The notes under the pieces: generated by a model
Database searches by the model: none
What the model was told of the DNA's origin: nothing
What the model saw: the letters and a program-made list of their open reading frames with translations, nothing else
Shown here: positions 1-9,770 of the stretch, one piece after another
How positions within the stretch are numbered: position 1 is the first letter of the stretch
How the letters are laid out: every line of letters begins with the position of its first letter
NCBI GenBank assembly: GCA_036984305.1
Contig: BQWY01000001.1
Location: 558,001-622,000 of the forward strand
DNA: 64,000 nucleotides
Source: Nitrospira sp.
GTDB lineage: Bacteria > Nitrospirota > Nitrospiria > Nitrospirales > Nitrospiraceae
Direction of reading: 5' to 3'
Translations under genes and position numbers: made by a program

Positions 1-405
1 ATGTTTGTTCCGGAGCATCAACAAGTGCTCGTTGGCAAGTTGACCCAGATGTCGGCCTCGAAGGCTCCCTTGCAACTGCTCCAGGGCATCGCGAAGCTCG
101 ATTCTGAGTTCGATATTACGCCCGCACCCGGCGATGCGAGGGGAGCGGGGGGGCTTCCGCTCGTCAATCTGGTGCCGAGGGGCGGAGAGGGCCAAACCGT
201 CAGACCGTATCAGGCGATTGTTCTGGAGGTGCATCCGAAGACCTCCTATATCAAGAGCTTGACGTTGCACGAACTCAGTGGCAATGTGTCCACGTTCGAG
301 TTCTCGAATGTGAAAGCGAACAGCGGTATTCAGGATTCGGTGTTCGAGTTTACGGTTCCGCCGGGGGTCGAGGTCGTTCGGGCGCCGACCTTTCGCGCGC
401 CGTGA
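1..405 (+). CDS. lolA: LolA-like outer-membrane lipoprotein carrier, 3' part
   Basis: This is the C-terminal part of a protein resembling LolA, the periplasmic chaperone that carries lipoproteins from the LolCDE transporter to LolB or the outer membrane. The visible 134 residues end with the family's typical tail: a strand with TFEFSNVKANSGIQDSVF, then the proline-rich FTVPPGVEVV. Full LolA proteins are about 200 residues and begin with a signal peptide. None is seen here, so the true start lies upstream of the window and the ATG at position 1 is internal. The call rests on the C-terminal pattern alone. The gene symbol is likely but not certain. Confidence 0.7.
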   Translation: MFVPEHQQVLVGKLTQMSASKAPLQLLQGIAKLDSEFDITPAPGDARGAGGLPLVNLVPRGGEGQTVRPYQAIVLEVHPKTSYIKSLTLHELSGNVSTFEFSNVKANSGIQDSVFEFTVPPGVEVVRAPTFRAP

Positions 406-456
406 CCAAGGTGGCGGTCGTCCGACTGGACTGCGAGCGCTCCGGCGTCGAATCGC

Positions 457-1224
457 ATGGGGAATGACATGACGGCTCCTCAGATTGAGGCTGGGTTTTC
501 AACCGATCTCGAGCAGGCGTTGCGAGGATTCGATCGCGAGCGGCTGCGACGCGAATACTGGGACCAGAACGAGTTTCTCTATATCCCCCAGTTTCTACCG
601 CGTGCAGTCGTCGAAGACTATTTCGTCCCGCAGGCGCAGGCGCTGAAGCCCAAGCTGAACCGCAACTACATTCCCGGCCATAAGCAAGGCGGGAGCATCA
701 GCTACTATCAGGTCATTCAGGAGGCACCGCATTTCCTGGACTTATACCGCTCACCGCACTTTGCCGAGTTCCTGATGTTTGTGACGAACGCGCGGCTCGA
801 ACTCTGTCCGGATGATGACCCCCACGCCTGTGCCCTCTATTACTACACGCAGCCGGGCGATCACATTGGGTTCCACTACGACACGTCCTATTACAAGGGA
901 GCGCGCTATACGATTTTGATGGGACTGGTCGACCGGTCGCAACAGTGCCGGCTGGTCGCCCATCTGCACAAGAACAATCCGGGCCGCGCCGTCCAGGAAC
1001 TCGAATTGGCGACCGCTCCCGGCGATATGGTGATCTTCAATGGCGACAAGTTGTGGCATGCCGTGACGCCGTTGGGGGCCGGGGAAGAGCGCATTGTGCT
1101 CACCATGGAATACGTCACCAATCGAAACATGACGCCGTTCAATCGAATGTATTCCAACCTCAAGGACGCCTTCGCTTATTTCGGATTGCGCGCGCTCTTA
1201 GGCCGTCCCGCCGCCACCTCCTGA
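457..1224 (+). CDS. 2-oxoglutarate/Fe(II)-dependent oxygenase family protein
   Basis: A 255-residue protein with the facial triad of the 2OG-Fe(II) oxygenase superfamily. The proximal pair is H140-Y-D142 in GDHIGFHYDTSYYKG. The distal His is H201 in DKLWHAVTPL. Arg 212 in GEERIVLTMEY is placed to bind the 2-oxoglutarate carboxylate. Such enzymes hydroxylate small molecules or protein side chains in the cytoplasm; the substrate cannot be read from the sequence. There is no signal peptide. An alternative start at ATG 469 has a better ribosome binding site (GGGGA five bases upstream) than ATG 457. It follows lolA in the same direction with a 51-bp gap. It converges on the kinase gene to its right, separated by a hairpin-forming repeat. 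Confidence 0.8.
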   Translation: MGNDMTAPQIEAGFSTDLEQALRGFDRERLRREYWDQNEFLYIPQFLPRAVVEDYFVPQAQALKPKLNRNYIPGHKQGGSISYYQVIQEAPHFLDLYRSPHFAEFLMFVTNARLELCPDDDPHACALYYYTQPGDHIGFHYDTSYYKGARYTILMGLVDRSQQCRLVAHLHKNNPGRAVQELELATAPGDMVIFNGDKLWHAVTPLGAGEERIVLTMEYVTNRNMTPFNRMYSNLKDAFAYFGLRALLGRPAATS

Positions 1225-1230
1225 AGAAGT

Positions 1231-1280
1231 GTTGAGTGCTGAGAGCGGATACTCAGAACCCGCACTCAGCACTCAGGACT
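1231..1280. repeat. CTCAGCACTC-type intergenic repeat with a 10-bp inverted repeat
   Basis: GAGTGCTGAG near 1234 pairs with CTCAGCACTC near 1265, giving a perfect 10-bp stem around a loop of about 20 bases. It sits between two convergent genes and contains the stop codon of the minus-strand kinase gene. Related copies lie near 54510-54630, 56014-56118 and 60031-60072. There is no U-run, so a terminator role for both genes is possible but unproven. Confidence 0.6.
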
Positions 1281-3983
1281 TGCTTTGGCGCTGCCGCGAA
1301 ACCATCGGTCGATGACTTGCTTGAACTCCTGCGCGTCCAAGGGCTTGAGCAGGTAGGCTTGCGCGCCTGCCTTCATGGCTTGTAGGGCACGGTCTTGTCC
1401 CGTCGCTGCCGTAATCATGACAACGGGAAGATGGTGCTGTCGCTGGCGGACCTCTTGGAGAACGTTCAGGCCATCAATGTGAGGCAGGCCGATATCCAGA
1501 ATGAGTCCATCGAACGTCCCACCCTCCAGGCACCCGATGGCCTCACGGCCGTCGGGAGCGGTCAGCACATCGTATCCATCGGCCGTGAGCCGATCGGTCA
1601 GCAGTTGCCGAATGTCCGGATCGTCGTCAACCAAGAGGATCCGTTTTGAATTCGACTGTGCACCCCGGTCGTGCGCGCGACGAGGACGCAGCCGAGGAAG
1701 CGTGACGTGGAACGTTGATCCTCCGCCTTCGCGGCTGTCGACCGAGATCGTGCCACCGTGAAGATCGACGAGTTGCTTGACGATGGACAGGCCAAGCCCT
1801 AAGCCTTCCTTCTTGGACGATTTCTGATGGCGGGTGGCGCGGTAAAACGGATCGAAGAGATGCGGAAGATCGCACGCGGCGATCCCCTCACCGGTGTCCG
1901 AGACGGAGATGCGGGCCTTCTCGATCCCTTCCGGCTCCACTGTGACGCGCACCGATCCGTGCCGCGGGGTATATTTGAGGGCGTTTTCGATGAGGTTGGT
2001 GAGGATGCGATTGACTCCGTCGGGATCGGCCCACGCGTCAACGGATCCGGCTGCGCACACGAGGTCGAGGTGCTGTTCGTTGGCTGTCGCGATCTGCCGG
2101 AATTGCTCGACCACGTCCTGAGCGACCGTCGTGAGCGAGATGTCCTCGGGGAAATGCCGCTCCTTGCCCTCCTCGATACGAGAGCGATGGAGCAGGTTGG
2201 CGATCATTCTGGCCAACCGTGTCCCTCCGGCCTTGAGGCGCGTCAGGTACTTGGTCTGCTTTTCCGAGAGGGGGCCGGTCACGCCCTCCAGCATGTTGTC
2301 GACGAAGCCGGTGATGATCGTCAACGGGGTACGAAGTTCGTGCGAGACGTGCGCCACGAACTGAGACTTGAGCCGGTCCATTTCTTGTAGCTGCTCGTTG
2401 GCGCGTGCGAGTTCGGCGGTCCGCTCGCGCACCTTTGCCTCGAGACCGATGTTCAATTTCTCGATTTCGCTGTAGGCCTCGGCGTTATCGAGCGCCATGG
2501 CCACCTGTGCCGCCACCGTTTGCATGAGTTCGAGATCCTCTTCCGTCAAAGCCTGCTCGGTGCGCCGGTCGACGGTCAGCGAGCCAAGAATGCGATCCTG
2601 AACCTTGAGCGGGACGGTGATGAATGATTTCGTGTTGGTCAGCGTGGCGAGTTCGCGGTGAAGAGGATGAATCTTCTCCCACACCTCATGGATATCCTTG
2701 ACCAACAGCGGATTCCCCTGCAGGGCCACGGTACCCTCGACGGAGGTGGGATCGGCGAGAGGAGTCGTGACCGTCCGCGCGAATGCCGCCACGTGGTCGG
2801 GGACGCCGAGGACGCGGGAATCATGCGCGATACGTTTGGCGCGATCGTAGAAGGTGATCATCACCCGATCGTAGTCGAGATCGTATTTAATGTGTTGCAA
2901 AACGCTCTGGATGAGGTGCTCGCGATCCAAGGTGGAGCTCACGAGCAGTCCCGCACGATGGAGGAGCGTCAGTTGATTGACTTTTTTTCTGAGCACCGCG
3001 GAGGTCTGTTGTTGGGAGAGGTACGCGTTCCGCAGTTCCTCATGGCGCGTTTCCACCGACGTCACTTGCTCCTGAATGACCCGTGTGCCTTCGGCGATAT
3101 CCTTGCGGAGTGTGGTATTGGTCGCGACCAACCAGGGGAGGACTCCCATCGGCAACGCGAGCAGGAGGGCGAGCGGGAGCGAGAGAGCGGGAAGCCAGTA
3201 CGCAAGCGCGACACCCAACCCTGCCGTGAGCAGGGTTCCAATCGCGACCCACATCCACGGGAACCGGCCGCGCGCCTCCCACGTGACTTCCCACTGACAA
3301 TAGGGATCGTCCTTGGCGATGCATTGCAGATCGACGACGCGCGCCGGCTTCAGTCCGTGCACCCGTTCGGGCGTGGAGATCAAGGTTCCTTTGATGGCCT
3401 GGCAGACGCGGCGGGCACATGATCGACGATACGGGCCGAATTGCTGGTAGACGTGGTCCTGGAAGCTGACCCGCAATAGCGCACGATGGTCGGACACGTC
3501 CAGGGATTCGAAGTGGATGGAAGGGGCGTACTTCTCCCCGAAGTAAGGCCACACCTTGAATATTTGTGCGGTCGAAAAAGGGCGCGCCAACGCCAGGATG
3601 ACGGGAGACACGAACTTTTCGCGCGCGAGATGCAATTGGAATTCCTGATCGCCCGACAGGTCGGTGCAAAAGCAATCGAGAAAGCTGACGAATTCGTAGG
3701 AGTAACTGTTCCATTGGTTGCGGAGGAATTCGTCCGTCACGTGATAGGCCGGATCGGGGATGCGCTCGTTGAGCAGCCTGATCAAATCGCGCACGGCCTG
3801 AGCGCCCGCTTCGGCGCCACGTTGGCGACGGACCGACTCTTCGAGAAATTCGAGATTGGCGCGGATCGCCACGCCGCTGACATCCCGTATCATGACGCCG
3901 TCGGGACGCACGCCGAAGGGACGTGCCTCCATCATGCCCTTTTCGAGGATGCGGTGGGAGAGGTCGAGCAGAGGTTGGTTCAA
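1266..3983 (-). CDS. Hybrid sensor histidine kinase (V4R-like sensor, TM, GAF, HisKA, HATPase, receiver)
   Basis: A 905-residue membrane kinase. Residues 1-235 form a sensor region ending in Cys-rich DLQCIAKDDPYCQWEVTW, which resembles V4R/4-vinyl-reductase-type small-molecule domains (tentative). Two adjacent hydrophobic helices follow at about 240-290. A coiled coil leads into a GAF domain at about 350-500. The HisKA H-box FVAHVSHELRTP places the phospho-accepting His near 546, and a HATPase follows with N, G1 and G2 boxes (DTGEGI, GLGLGL). A C-terminal receiver starts at RILLVDDDPD (about 777) with its phosphorylatable Asp in DGLILDIGLP. The likely start is TTG at 3983, preceded by GAGAGG; an internal ATG lies near 3935. 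It is the last gene of a minus-strand signalling block, about 200 bp after the preceding kinase. Confidence 0.88.
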   Translation of the reverse strand: MNQPLLDLSHRILEKGMMEARPFGVRPDGVMIRDVSGVAIRANLEFLEESVRRQRGAEAGAQAVRDLIRLLNERIPDPAYHVTDEFLRNQWNSYSYEFVSFLDCFCTDLSGDQEFQLHLAREKFVSPVILALARPFSTAQIFKVWPYFGEKYAPSIHFESLDVSDHRALLRVSFQDHVYQQFGPYRRSCARRVCQAIKGTLISTPERVHGLKPARVVDLQCIAKDDPYCQWEVTWEARGRFPWMWVAIGTLLTAGLGVALAYWLPALSLPLALLLALPMGVLPWLVATNTTLRKDIAEGTRVIQEQVTSVETRHEELRNAYLSQQQTSAVLRKKVNQLTLLHRAGLLVSSTLDREHLIQSVLQHIKYDLDYDRVMITFYDRAKRIAHDSRVLGVPDHVAAFARTVTTPLADPTSVEGTVALQGNPLLVKDIHEVWEKIHPLHRELATLTNTKSFITVPLKVQDRILGSLTVDRRTEQALTEEDLELMQTVAAQVAMALDNAEAYSEIEKLNIGLEAKVRERTAELARANEQLQEMDRLKSQFVAHVSHELRTPLTIITGFVDNMLEGVTGPLSEKQTKYLTRLKAGGTRLARMIANLLHRSRIEEGKERHFPEDISLTTVAQDVVEQFRQIATANEQHLDLVCAAGSVDAWADPDGVNRILTNLIENALKYTPRHGSVRVTVEPEGIEKARISVSDTGEGIAACDLPHLFDPFYRATRHQKSSKKEGLGLGLSIVKQLVDLHGGTISVDSREGGGSTFHVTLPRLRPRRAHDRGAQSNSKRILLVDDDPDIRQLLTDRLTADGYDVLTAPDGREAIGCLEGGTFDGLILDIGLPHIDGLNVLQEVRQRQHHLPVVMITAATGQDRALQAMKAGAQAYLLKPLDAQEFKQVIDRWFRGSAKASPEC

Positions 3984-4183
3984 TGCCGCAGCCTCTCAAA
4001 CGAAGAGGGTACGTCGGCCCCGAAGCCACGTATCATTGGCGTGGGGACGTGAACAACGGCCGCGTCGGGGTGCCGAGAGCGCTTCCGGACCTTGACGAAT
4101 CCTGCCGATCTTGGCGGCAGAGGGGAGCATCCAGGCTCCAGGCGGAGGGTACAATCCTCCGCCGAAAAATGGAAGAGGCGCGG

Positions 4184-6502
4184 TCACGTCCCAGGTGCCT
4201 GAGCATTCGGAGAAGGCCTGAGCGGCAGCCTGAACGAGAAGCGGCTGCCGGCTCCCACCGTACTTTCGACCCAGACACGTCCCCCATGGAGTTCGATCAA
4301 CGTCCGAACGATGGCCAACCCGAGCCCTGCCCCTCGTGCTTCCGGAGGCACGGTATGGCCGCGGAAAAACTTTTCGAAAATCCTCGGTAATTCTTCCGCC
4401 GGAATGCCGAAGCCGGTGTCGGTCACATCGACTTGGAGAATTCCTGGTTCCGGCTGCGAGAGCGAGACCTCGACGCGTCCTTCTGACGGCGTAAACTTAA
4501 GGGCATTCCCTACGAGATTGGTCAGGACCTGGTGGAGCTTGTTTCGGTCTCCGGAGAAGAGCGGGACAGTCTCCGGCGCAGCCATCGCCACGGTCACACC
4601 TTTGTCCTGTGCCATCCGCTGGAACTCGTCCAGGACGTCTATGGCGAGCGTACGGAGGTCGACCTCCGACAGCGACAGTTCGACCTTGCCTGCTTCAATG
4701 CGGGACAGGTCGAGGAGTTCCGCGATCATGTGTGTCAGGCGGTCCGCGTTGACCTTCACCCGGTTGAGATAGTGCCCTTGCTTTTCCGTCAAGGGGCCTG
4801 CCAGCCCATCCAACATGTTGTCGATGTACCCACGGATGGCTGTCATCGGCGTGCGAAGCTCGTGGGACACGATCGAGACGAACGCCGATTTTAGTTTGTC
4901 GAGCTCCTGTAGCCGTGCGTTGGCGGATTGGATCTCCGCGGTCCGCTCTTCGACCCGCTGTTCGAGACTGGCGGTCAGCGTGCCGAGCTCATGATAGGCT
5001 TGGGCGTTGTCGATCGCCACGGCCACGTGACTCGCCAGCGTGACCAAGATGTCGAGGTCGTCTTGAGTGCATGCCTGCTGGCCTCGATCGGCACCGATAT
5101 ATCCCAGGATCCGTTGAGTGCTGCGAAGCGGGGCCACCACGAACGAGGTGGTGCCGGATTGTCTGATCAGGTCGAGAGTGCCCATGGGAAGTCTGCCCGC
5201 CACGTGGGCGATGTCTGTGACAAGGAGCGATTGGCCGCGCACAAACAAATCCGCATGGAGAGTCCCTTCTTCGACGAGAAACTCGCGCTGGAGGATGGTC
5301 TGTTGCACGGCCTCGGCCAACCCCGCCACGGAGGCGACCCGCGCGCGGCCGGTCTCGGGATCATAGAAGACGACAATGGTACGCGCGAAGCCGAGATTGT
5401 CCGTCAGCAGGCGCATGACCGTCCTGAGCAACTTATCGAGTTCCAGCGTCGAAGAGAGGGCCGTGGCGGCTTGGTTGAGGGTCGTCAACTGCCGCACTTG
5501 ACTGGAGATGGTGGCGAGATTCGTCGAAATCGCTTCGTCCCGCTCTTTCAGGGATTGTGTCATGTTATTGAAGAGCCAGGTCAGCTGACCAATTTCGTCG
5601 TTCGTGGTGGATGGCGCCGTGGCGTTGAGGTCGCCGCCCGTCACTCGGCGTGCGACCGAGGCGAGAGATCGTAGTGGCGTAATGATCCGATTGGTGAGCC
5701 AGATGGTGCCAAGAATGCCCGAGAGGATGATCGCCAACGTCAGCCAGGCAGCGGTGCCGATGGCCTCGATCAAGGCCACATTCAGATGTGACTCGGTGAG
5801 TCCGACTTGAATGAGACCCAGCACTCTGGATGCCGGCGAATTGCCCTTGCGCCGCCCACCGGAGGCTTCCGCCCGCTGCAGCTCGAGGCTATCCGTCTCG
5901 ATGTCGTACTCTGCCGGCCGAAGAACAGGAAGTGCGAAGTCATACATCCGTTCCTGCTCCGTGAGCTTGGACGCCATATCCGAGGGGAGCCGGTCCACGG
6001 GGACGGCTCGGGATTTACCAGGCTCAACCACCAAATAACTCACGAAGGGATCCAACGTGGTTGTCTGAAGTGTGGCCAGGCCCACGCCCGGATCGGGATA
6101 CAAGGTCGTCTGAATTTCCCGCTTGCGAATTCTTGCATCGGTGGATCTGCCCTTGGTCCGAGCGACGAGCGGGTGGCCATCCGAATCGGAAATGATGGCG
6201 TACACCACATCGTCCACTCCCATTACCACGTCCAGAAATTCCGCGAGGGTCTCCCGGTCGTCGGTAATGACGGCAAACCGCACTCGTGGATTCGAGGCCA
6301 AATTCTTGGCGAGGATCGTCCCGACGTTCTTTAATTGCTGAGTCATCGAGTCCCGCTTGTTGTTGATGAAGTACCAACTGATGGCCGAACACGTGACAAT
6401 AATGATGAGGCTCAGAAAGGCCACGAACTTGATCCGCAAGCTGACGAAGCGCTCTGGTTTGACCCCCTGTGATCGTTCAGTCATGAGTGGACCTTCACGC
6501 AT
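4184..6502 (-). CDS. Membrane sensor histidine kinase (periplasmic sensor, HAMP, GAF, HisKA, HATPase)
   Basis: About 772 residues. A first membrane helix (FVAFLSLIIIVTCSAISWYF) is followed by about 200 residues of periplasmic sensor, probably Cache-like. A second helix near residue 255 leads into a HAMP domain (ITPLRSLASVARRVTGGDL), then GAF, then HisKA with FVSIVSHELRTPMTAIRGY and a HATPase with DTGFGI and GAGLGLAIV. The kinase core closely parallels the neighbouring hybrid kinase, but there is no receiver. ATG 6502 or ATG 6484 is the likely start; a TTG at 6514 would overlap the stop of the upstream binding-protein gene by four bases. The tight junction suggests that the upstream substrate-binding protein and this kinase work together, for example as ligand binder and sensor (inference). 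Confidence 0.88.
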   Translation of the reverse strand: MREGPLMTERSQGVKPERFVSLRIKFVAFLSLIIIVTCSAISWYFINNKRDSMTQQLKNVGTILAKNLASNPRVRFAVITDDRETLAEFLDVVMGVDDVVYAIISDSDGHPLVARTKGRSTDARIRKREIQTTLYPDPGVGLATLQTTTLDPFVSYLVVEPGKSRAVPVDRLPSDMASKLTEQERMYDFALPVLRPAEYDIETDSLELQRAEASGGRRKGNSPASRVLGLIQVGLTESHLNVALIEAIGTAAWLTLAIILSGILGTIWLTNRIITPLRSLASVARRVTGGDLNATAPSTTNDEIGQLTWLFNNMTQSLKERDEAISTNLATISSQVRQLTTLNQAATALSSTLELDKLLRTVMRLLTDNLGFARTIVVFYDPETGRARVASVAGLAEAVQQTILQREFLVEEGTLHADLFVRGQSLLVTDIAHVAGRLPMGTLDLIRQSGTTSFVVAPLRSTQRILGYIGADRGQQACTQDDLDILVTLASHVAVAIDNAQAYHELGTLTASLEQRVEERTAEIQSANARLQELDKLKSAFVSIVSHELRTPMTAIRGYIDNMLDGLAGPLTEKQGHYLNRVKVNADRLTHMIAELLDLSRIEAGKVELSLSEVDLRTLAIDVLDEFQRMAQDKGVTVAMAAPETVPLFSGDRNKLHQVLTNLVGNALKFTPSEGRVEVSLSQPEPGILQVDVTDTGFGIPAEELPRIFEKFFRGHTVPPEARGAGLGLAIVRTLIELHGGRVWVESTVGAGSRFSFRLPLRPSPNAQAPGT

Positions 6503-6510
6503 GGTGCCCC

Positions 6511-7476
6511 TCAATAGCGTTCGTCAGCTCGCCGTTGGACCTCAGCCGGGATGGTGATGTCCAGGAACCGGGCCGATTTCAAATTGATTGCGAGATGGAA
6601 TCGATCGGGAACGGTCCGGATCGGCGTGTTCACTTTCCGATCCAGTATTTGTTTGGAGATCCGGGCGGCTTGTTTGCCGATCTCTCTGTAGTCGACCGAG
6701 AGGCTCAGCAAGGCGCCGCGTTTGACGAACTCGGAGGAAAATCCAAACACCGGCCGGTTGGCATCCAGGCTCTCCTGCAGGATAAAAGGCAGCGATTCGT
6801 CGTTCAGCACCGTCGTGTCAGGGGCCAGCCAGATGGCGTCGACAGTGGGCAAGAGTGCCCGGAGTGTCGGCGGCAGGTCTCGTTCGGTGGAGACCTCCCG
6901 AGCAATGACTTGCACGTTGTGTCGCTTGGCCTCCGCCGAAGCCGATTGGACGAAACGGGCGGTCTTGGCGGGATCGTACAGGATGCCCACGCGCTTCAGA
7001 TTCGGCAGAACCGACCGCATGGCCGCCAATTGCTGGTCGATGGGGATTTCGAGGGAAATACCGGACAGATTGGCGGCCGAGAGATCGTATTTCTCGGGAT
7101 CCAGCACCATGCAATAGACCACGGGAATGTCGAGGATCTCGAGCTTGGCGGCGAGTGCGGCTTTGATCCCGACGGCCAAGACCAGGGTGGCATCGGATGC
7201 GCGAATACGGCGGGCCAGCTTCCGTCCGGTTGCCAGGTCGCCCTGTAGGTCATGGACGGAAATGTCGGCGCCGTCGGCGATGTTCTGAGACCGGAAGCCT
7301 TCGATGGCCAGCTCGTAGGCCGAGAGATCGGAGGATTTGAGGATGACAATTTCGCCGGCGATGGACGGGGATGGGGAGAGGGACAGACCGAGGCAGACGA
7401 TGGCGACCCAGCCGAGCGTGAACAAAGCCCGAGCTAGGCGAGGCAACGTGGGTCGTCTCACAGGTGATCCGGCCAT
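6511..7476 (-). CDS. ABC-transporter-type substrate-binding protein (ABC_sub_bind family)
   Basis: A 321-residue secreted or lipid-side protein. Residues 1-41 form a signal peptide with hydrophobic ALFTLGWVAIVCLGLSL and a likely cut after SIAG. The rest has the two-lobe fold of the ABC_sub_bind family, often annotated as TrpX-like: EIVILKSSDLSAYELAIEGF at the start, LKRVGILYDPAKTARFVQS in the middle. No permease or ATPase gene adjoins it. Instead it sits immediately upstream of a membrane histidine kinase and about 70 bp downstream of a receiver-PAS gene. In this context it more likely presents a ligand to the kinase than to a transporter (inference). The ligand is unknown; some relatives bind aromatic amino acids or purines. 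Confidence 0.75.
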   Translation of the reverse strand: MAGSPVRRPTLPRLARALFTLGWVAIVCLGLSLSPSPSIAGEIVILKSSDLSAYELAIEGFRSQNIADGADISVHDLQGDLATGRKLARRIRASDATLVLAVGIKAALAAKLEILDIPVVYCMVLDPEKYDLSAANLSGISLEIPIDQQLAAMRSVLPNLKRVGILYDPAKTARFVQSASAEAKRHNVQVIAREVSTERDLPPTLRALLPTVDAIWLAPDTTVLNDESLPFILQESLDANRPVFGFSSEFVKRGALLSLSVDYREIGKQAARISKQILDRKVNTPIRTVPDRFHLAINLKSARFLDITIPAEVQRRADERY

Positions 7477-7548
7477 AGAGCGTCACTACCGCGCGCCAAT
7501 GCCCCCGTCGTCGGTGCAGAGCCCAAGAGCCGCTGTGACGAGGCTCCT

Positions 7549-9135
7549 TTACGAGGCCGTGTGTCGGTCCGTCACATCCTCCGCAAGCCCGGCGAGACGG
7601 TAGACAACGCCGGACTCATCGCGAATGGGAAAAGCTCGGTCACGGATCCAGCGAATCGTCCCATCCGGTCGAATGATCCGGTACTCCTCATCATACTCGC
7701 CGGTGACTTGCTTGGTTTGGGCGGCCGACGACACGCGTTCCCGATCGTCGGGGTGGATGGCATCGATCCACGAGCAGGGCGAGGCATAGAGCCTTCCACA
7801 CGAACTTCCCCAAATCGTTTCATAGGCCGGACTGATGTAGAGAATTTGCTCCTTCTCCGGGTCGGTCAGCCAGAACACTTCGCGGATGTGTTCGGCCAAC
7901 TGTCGGAACCGCTCTTCGCTCTCGCGCAACGCATCTTCCGCCCGTTTGCGGTCGGTGATGCATTGCAGGGACCCGGCCATGCGGACGAGGTGACCGGCCT
8001 CGTCCCACGTGCCTTGGCCCCGCGCGCGGAACCAACGATACACGCCTTGCTTGTTGCGCAGTCGATACTCGACGTCGTACGGGACGCGGTGGTCGATGTG
8101 CGCTTGCAGCGCGTCCGAAACGCGGCCGACATCGTCCGCGTGCAGGCAGGTGGACCAACTTTCCAGCACATTGGGAAATTCATGATCCTCGAATCCCAAC
8201 ATGGTCTTGAATCGTGGCGACCACCACACGGTGGTATGCGGAGAATTCCATGGGGTGCCCGGCATTGGACGGGCGTCCCAAAATCCGTCATTCGATCCGG
8301 CCATGGCATATTCGAGCCGCTCCTCGGTCAAACGTCTGGCCTCCTCTAGTGCTTTCCGTTGAGAGATGTCTCGCATGATCCCGCTGAAGCAGGTCTGACG
8401 GCCCGATTTCCATGCGGCCAACGACAGCTCCAATGAGAAGACCTCCCCCGTTTTCCGGAGGCCCTGGAGTTCGAGGGGTCGGCCCATGACCTGGGCTTCG
8501 CCGGAGTCGAGAAATCGACGCAGACCTTTGACATGCGCATCGCGGTAGGAGAGCGGCATAAGGGTGGTCAGGGGACGCCCTACGATCTCATGTTCCGTAT
8601 AGCCAAACATGGTACTGGCGGCGTGGTTCCAGAAGGTGACGATGCCCGACTGATCCGCAATCACAATGGCGTCGGATGCGGATTGAATGACGGCACGGAA
8701 CCGCTCCTCGCTTTCCGAGAGGGCGGTTTCGACCTGTTGGGCCTTCACGGCGAGTGCCTGGACGCCCAGGGCTCGCCTGAGTGTGGCGCGAAGTTCATCG
8801 CGGTTGTACGGCTTCGTGAGATAGGAAAAGGCCCCTTGCAACAAGGAGCCGATGGTCCGCTCCGAGTTGGTGAAGGCCGTGAGGATGATCACGGGGAGAT
8901 GGGGATCCACCTGTTGCAGCGACTCCAACACGGATAGCCCGTCGCGATCGGGCAACCCAAGGTCCAAAATGACGGCATTGTACCGCTGTGTCGCAGTCAA
9001 GCGTAGGGCATCGGTCCCGGTCTGCACCGCTTCCACCTGGTAGCCTTCGTGCTCCAGGAAATCCTGGAGCGTGATGACGATGTCCGGATCGTCGTCGACG
9101 ATGAGGATGTGGCATTCCGAAATTGCGGCGCTCAT
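7549..9135 (-). CDS. Response-regulator receiver with three PAS domains and no output domain
   Basis: A 528-residue soluble protein. The receiver at 1-125 has the acidic pocket DDDPD and the phospho-acceptor D58 in VILDLGLPDRDG. A linker coiled coil leads to a PAS domain at about 145-260 (RFRAVIQSASDAIVIADQSG), a second PAS with PAC at about 275-400 and a third at about 405-525. Each ends with the PAC signature (DISQRK, CITDRK, DVTDRH). The protein stops right after the last PAC: there is no HisKA, GGDEF, EAL or DNA-binding part. It probably acts by protein contact with the kinases encoded just downstream. The start is well supported by AGAGGAGGACGCC before ATG 9135. It is the first gene of the signalling block. 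Confidence 0.85.
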   Translation of the reverse strand: MSAAISECHILIVDDDPDIVITLQDFLEHEGYQVEAVQTGTDALRLTATQRYNAVILDLGLPDRDGLSVLESLQQVDPHLPVIILTAFTNSERTIGSLLQGAFSYLTKPYNRDELRATLRRALGVQALAVKAQQVETALSESEERFRAVIQSASDAIVIADQSGIVTFWNHAASTMFGYTEHEIVGRPLTTLMPLSYRDAHVKGLRRFLDSGEAQVMGRPLELQGLRKTGEVFSLELSLAAWKSGRQTCFSGIMRDISQRKALEEARRLTEERLEYAMAGSNDGFWDARPMPGTPWNSPHTTVWWSPRFKTMLGFEDHEFPNVLESWSTCLHADDVGRVSDALQAHIDHRVPYDVEYRLRNKQGVYRWFRARGQGTWDEAGHLVRMAGSLQCITDRKRAEDALRESEERFRQLAEHIREVFWLTDPEKEQILYISPAYETIWGSSCGRLYASPCSWIDAIHPDDRERVSSAAQTKQVTGEYDEEYRIIRPDGTIRWIRDRAFPIRDESGVVYRLAGLAEDVTDRHTAS

Positions 9136-9340
9136 GGCGTCCTCCTCTCGGCTCTCTCGGCTGTCAGAATCACGAAACTTATGGGCCTATGCTTCCCGGC
9201 CTGGTCGTGGCCGCGCACCTTGTCAACACGGTTTCGTTTGCACGGAAGAATGGTGCCGATCGGAAGTCGACATCCTGGTTCTGATGGCGAGCCTGACGTG
9301 CGCACTGGGATACCAGTGTTAGAACGCGGTGACTGACGCA

Positions 9341-9658
9341 TCATGATTGCTCCTCGGTAGTCAGGCTTCTTTGCTCTTGACTGCTGAAAATCTTCATCCG
9401 TTCACCAGAGAGGTTTGACTGGGTTACGGAGATCGGCTGTTCATAGCGGGAGGCAATGCTGATGGTTTCCTCTTCCTTCATGAACTCCAACATTGGATGC
9501 GCCACGGAATCCATCTCTGAATTTTCCGATGCGCGCGCAGGTGAGGCGGCCTCCACGATGGCGGTAAGGCTTACGGTGAGCAAAGCTGCACGGAGCGGAA
9601 GCCCAGGTCGAGTACCCAGTCGCGATCCTTCCGTTTGGTCGGGGCTGCTGGCTGTCAT
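9341..9658 (-). pseudogene. Truncated TonB-dependent receptor: signal peptide and N-terminal extension only
   Basis: A 105-codon frame. A signal peptide (LRAALLTVSLTAIVEAASPARAS) is followed by KEEETISIASRYEQPIS. That block matches KEEEVSIAASHLQPIS, the segment just before the plug domain in the intact TonB receptor at 40440-42605. After it the similarity ends, and the reading frame closes about 20 codons later with no plug or barrel. ATG 9658 has a good ribosome binding site (GGAGGG four bases upstream). The frame can also be extended to 9787, but that start would lie upstream of the degenerate sigma-54 promoter at 9771-9785. It is either a decayed receptor or a small exported protein derived from one. 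Confidence 0.6.
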
Positions 9659-9770
9659 CCCGCCCTCCGTTCTGGTGGATGGCCCCGTGTGCCGTATGTC
9701 GGTGGATTTTGCCGCCGAATCGTTCGGGCACACGTCGGCACCCTTCGTCAGAACCCGCGTCTGTCCAATG

